Positions 6,558 through 7,953 of a DNA stretch of 7,953 bases are shown here, piece after piece. The notes beneath the pieces are model-generated. The model saw only the letters and a list, made by a program, of their open reading frames with translations. It searched no databases and was not told the origin of the DNA. Made by a program: the position numbers and the translations under genes. How positions within the stretch are numbered: position 1 is the stretch's first letter; each line of letters opens with the position of its first letter. The DNA comes from Alphaproteobacteria bacterium (lineage in GTDB: Bacteria > Pseudomonadota > Alphaproteobacteria > CAAHEQ01 > UBA3637). The stretch spans positions 1 to 7,953 of the forward strand of contig JAFXFY010000134.1 in assembly GCA_017513365.1 (NCBI GenBank). The letters run 5' to 3'.

Positions 6558-7730
6558 ATGAACAAATTTACAAAATTTTTGTTATCTACTGCTATCATTG
6601 CTTCAATCGGTTATGGTTCTTATTATGCTTATACAGCCCTCACAACCTCTCAACCGAAAGCAGTCGTTCAACAACAAGCCCCCACAGTATCCGTTTTTGT
6701 TGCGCAAGACAAAGAAATTTATCCCGAAGTCAGTTTTGTTGCCAAAATTGAATCTCAAGACAAAGTAGATTTGCGGGCTCGTGTTACCGGTTTTTTACAA
6801 GAACGTTTATTCAATGAAGGTGATGTTGTAGAAGCAGGCCAACCCCTGTTTATCATTGAAAAAGTGAATTTTGAAGCACGGGTACGTGAAGCCGAAGCAA
6901 ACTTAGCCAAAGCCGAGGCGCAATCCGTTAATGCCAAATCTCAATATGAACGTACGAAAACATTGTATAAAACAAAAGATGTATCCGCCGCTAAATTAGA
7001 TGAAACATTGGCCGCCTATGATACAGCGAAAGCGGCTGTCAGCCAAACAAAAGCCAATTTAGATTTAGCTAAAAAAGATTTAGAATACACCATTATAAAA
7101 TCTCCGATGAGTGGTAAAATCGGTGAATCAAAATTTTCGGTTGGTGAACTTATCGGACCGGATTCCGGTGTGTTGGCGACGATTGTAAAAATCAATCCGA
7201 TTGATGCCGTTTTTTCCGTCAGTGAAAATGAAATGCTCAGCTTAAACAAACAAGTTCGGTCCGGCACTTCAATGAATGATGTAAAAGTTCGTTTTTATAC
7301 AGCAGATGGTGAAGAATATCCCGAAAAAGGTCGGCTTAGCTTTGTTGACAATCGGTTAGATGAAGCTATGAATACCTTAAAAATCAAAGCCTCCTTCCCA
7401 AATCCAAACGGACAATTAATCTCCGGTCAGTATGGTCGTATCGTGTTAACCGGCAAACAAACCGTAACAGACTTAGTTATCCCTATGCGAGCTGTACAAC
7501 GTGATATGTTAGGGGCTTTTGTGTATGTTGTGGGATCCGATAATATTGTTCAAAAACGCGAAATCAAAACGGGGTTAGAACTATCCAATTTTGATATTAT
7601 TGTGTTAGACGGATTAAAAGTCGGAGAACGGGTTGTTATAGAAGGATTCCAAAAAATTCAACCCAATATTCCGGTTAATCCGACGGTTGTTGACTTGAAT
7701 GCTGTTGCGCCGGAAACGGCTCAAAATTAA
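6558..7730 (+). CDS. RND efflux periplasmic adaptor (membrane fusion protein, AcrA/MexA type)
   Basis: This 390-residue protein has an N-terminal hydrophobic segment (about 7-28) acting as signal or membrane anchor. It then has the usual adaptor layout: a first beta-barrel/lipoyl half (about 43-105, with DLRARVTGFLQERLFNEGD and VEAGQPLFII), an alpha-helical hairpin rich in Ala, Lys and Glu (about 105-172), the second lipoyl half (about 173-212, IIKSPMSGKIGESKFSVGEL), a beta-barrel domain (about 213-298) and a membrane-proximal domain (about 299-378, VIPMRAVQ, GLKVGERVVIEG). The adaptor links the inner-membrane RND pump to an outer-membrane channel for export of drugs, bile salts or other compounds. 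Unlike E. coli AcrA there is no lipobox, and the protein has no Cys at all, so it cannot be lipid-anchored in that way. AGGAG at 6545-6549, eight bases before ATG, supports the start. It precedes the pump gene by 11 bases in one operon. Confidence 0.94.
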   Translation: MNKFTKFLLSTAIIASIGYGSYYAYTALTTSQPKAVVQQQAPTVSVFVAQDKEIYPEVSFVAKIESQDKVDLRARVTGFLQERLFNEGDVVEAGQPLFIIEKVNFEARVREAEANLAKAEAQSVNAKSQYERTKTLYKTKDVSAAKLDETLAAYDTAKAAVSQTKANLDLAKKDLEYTIIKSPMSGKIGESKFSVGELIGPDSGVLATIVKINPIDAVFSVSENEMLSLNKQVRSGTSMNDVKVRFYTADGEEYPEKGRLSFVDNRLDEAMNTLKIKASFPNPNGQLISGQYGRIVLTGKQTVTDLVIPMRAVQRDMLGAFVYVVGSDNIVQKREIKTGLELSNFDIIVLDGLKVGERVVIEGFQKIQPNIPVNPTVVDLNAVAPETAQN

Positions 7731-7736
7731 GGAGGT
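7729..7736 (+). promoter_or_regulatory. Near-perfect Shine-Dalgarno of the RND pump gene, overlapping the adaptor stop
   Basis: AAGGAGGT begins inside the adaptor's TAA stop (7728-7730) and lies five bases before the pump ATG at 7742. It matches the anti-Shine-Dalgarno over eight bases, stronger than the other sites in this window. This suggests efficient translation of the pump, possibly coupled to the adaptor. Confidence 0.8.
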
Positions 7737-7741
7737 CCCCC

Positions 7742-7953
7742 ATGATTGCAGACGTCTTTATTAAACGCCCACGATTAGCCACCGTTATTTCGGTTGTGAT
7801 TGTATTGGCCGGTATGTTGTGTTTTATGGGCATGCCCGTTGAACAATATCCGAATATTACCCCGCCGTCCGTCATGGTTCGCACGGTTTATCCGGGGGCC
7901 AGTTCTGATGTTGTGGAAAGCGCCGTAGCTCAACCAATTGAATCGGCTGTTAA
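7742..7953 (+). CDS. RND multidrug efflux pump inner-membrane subunit, HAE1/AcrB type (3' end outside window)
   Basis: The 70 visible codons begin MIADVFIKRPRLATV and continue with a first membrane helix (about 10-30). They then give MPVEQYPNITPPSVMV (31-46) and TVYPGASSDVVESAVAQPIE (49-68). The FI-x-RP start, the PV-x-QYP-x-I-x-PP motif and the YPGA-V-E-Q-IE pattern are those of the hydrophobe/amphiphile efflux-1 family, whose members are about 1030-1050 residues. The frame is open at the window edge, so only the cytoplasmic N-terminus, TM1 and the start of the porter domain are seen. The pump works as a proton-driven trimer with the adaptor encoded immediately upstream and an outer-membrane channel not seen here. 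The substrate range cannot be told from this fragment. Confidence 0.95.
   Translation, partial: MIADVFIKRPRLATVISVVIVLAGMLCFMGMPVEQYPNITPPSVMVRTVYPGASSDVVESAVAQPIESAV

Noticed and set aside
6476..6751. Open frame of 91 codons starting upstream of the adaptor gene
   Set aside because: It runs through AT-rich intergenic DNA and then out of frame across the adaptor signal sequence. The adaptor start at 6558 has a proper Shine-Dalgarno, and this frame has no recognisable composition or motif.
1..7953. A defence system, phage, integron, CRISPR array or other mobile island
   Set aside because: No integrase, transposase, terminal inverted repeats, spacer-type repeats, tRNA or target-site duplication is visible. 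Gene content and base composition look uniform and housekeeping-like across the window.

Overview
This window reads as an ordinary chromosomal segment of an AT-rich Gram-negative bacterium. An alphaproteobacterium is the best guess. The PAS protein at 1252-2349 resembles the sensory half of a large alphaproteobacterial PAS-sensor kinase family, and there is an RND efflux operon, which implies an outer membrane. The low GC by eye, with many A and T runs, would fit a host- or gut-associated lineage, but that is inference from composition. There are seven protein genes, two of them cut by the window edges. I see no RNA genes, insertion sequences, CRISPR array or phage genes, and coding density is high.

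Left part, plus strand (2-2349): the 3' four-fifths of a YifB/ComM-type AAA+ ATPase gene overlaps the start of a membrane-anchored PAS protein. That protein ends where a histidine kinase of its apparent family would continue, so it looks like a sensor half without its kinase. A strong hairpin (2361-2389) separates it from the convergent next gene.

Middle part, minus strand (2404-6420), two transcription units: (a) a LOG-family nucleotide phosphoribohydrolase gene is followed one base later by an NhaP2-type K+/Na+:H+ antiporter gene, a tightly coupled pair whose Shine-Dalgarno is formed by the last two sense codons of the first gene; (b) downstream is a gene of unknown function, coding for a single-pass membrane protein with a repetitive charged N-terminus and an internally duplicated helical C-terminal domain. 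Unit (b) has its own near-consensus sigma-70 promoter. Its -35 box lies inside the antiporter's stop codon and terminator hairpin.

Right part, plus strand (6558-7953): an AT-rich divergent intergenic region of 137 bases leads into an RND efflux operon. It contains a periplasmic adaptor gene followed 11 bases later by the start of the inner-membrane HAE1-type pump gene, which runs off the window. No outer-membrane factor or dedicated regulator is visible here.

Nothing amounts to a clear new multi-gene system. The items most worth a second look are the kinase-less PAS protein, the unknown membrane protein with an internal duplication, the promoter/terminator/stop overlap at 3605-3637, and the coupling of a LOG enzyme to a cation antiporter.
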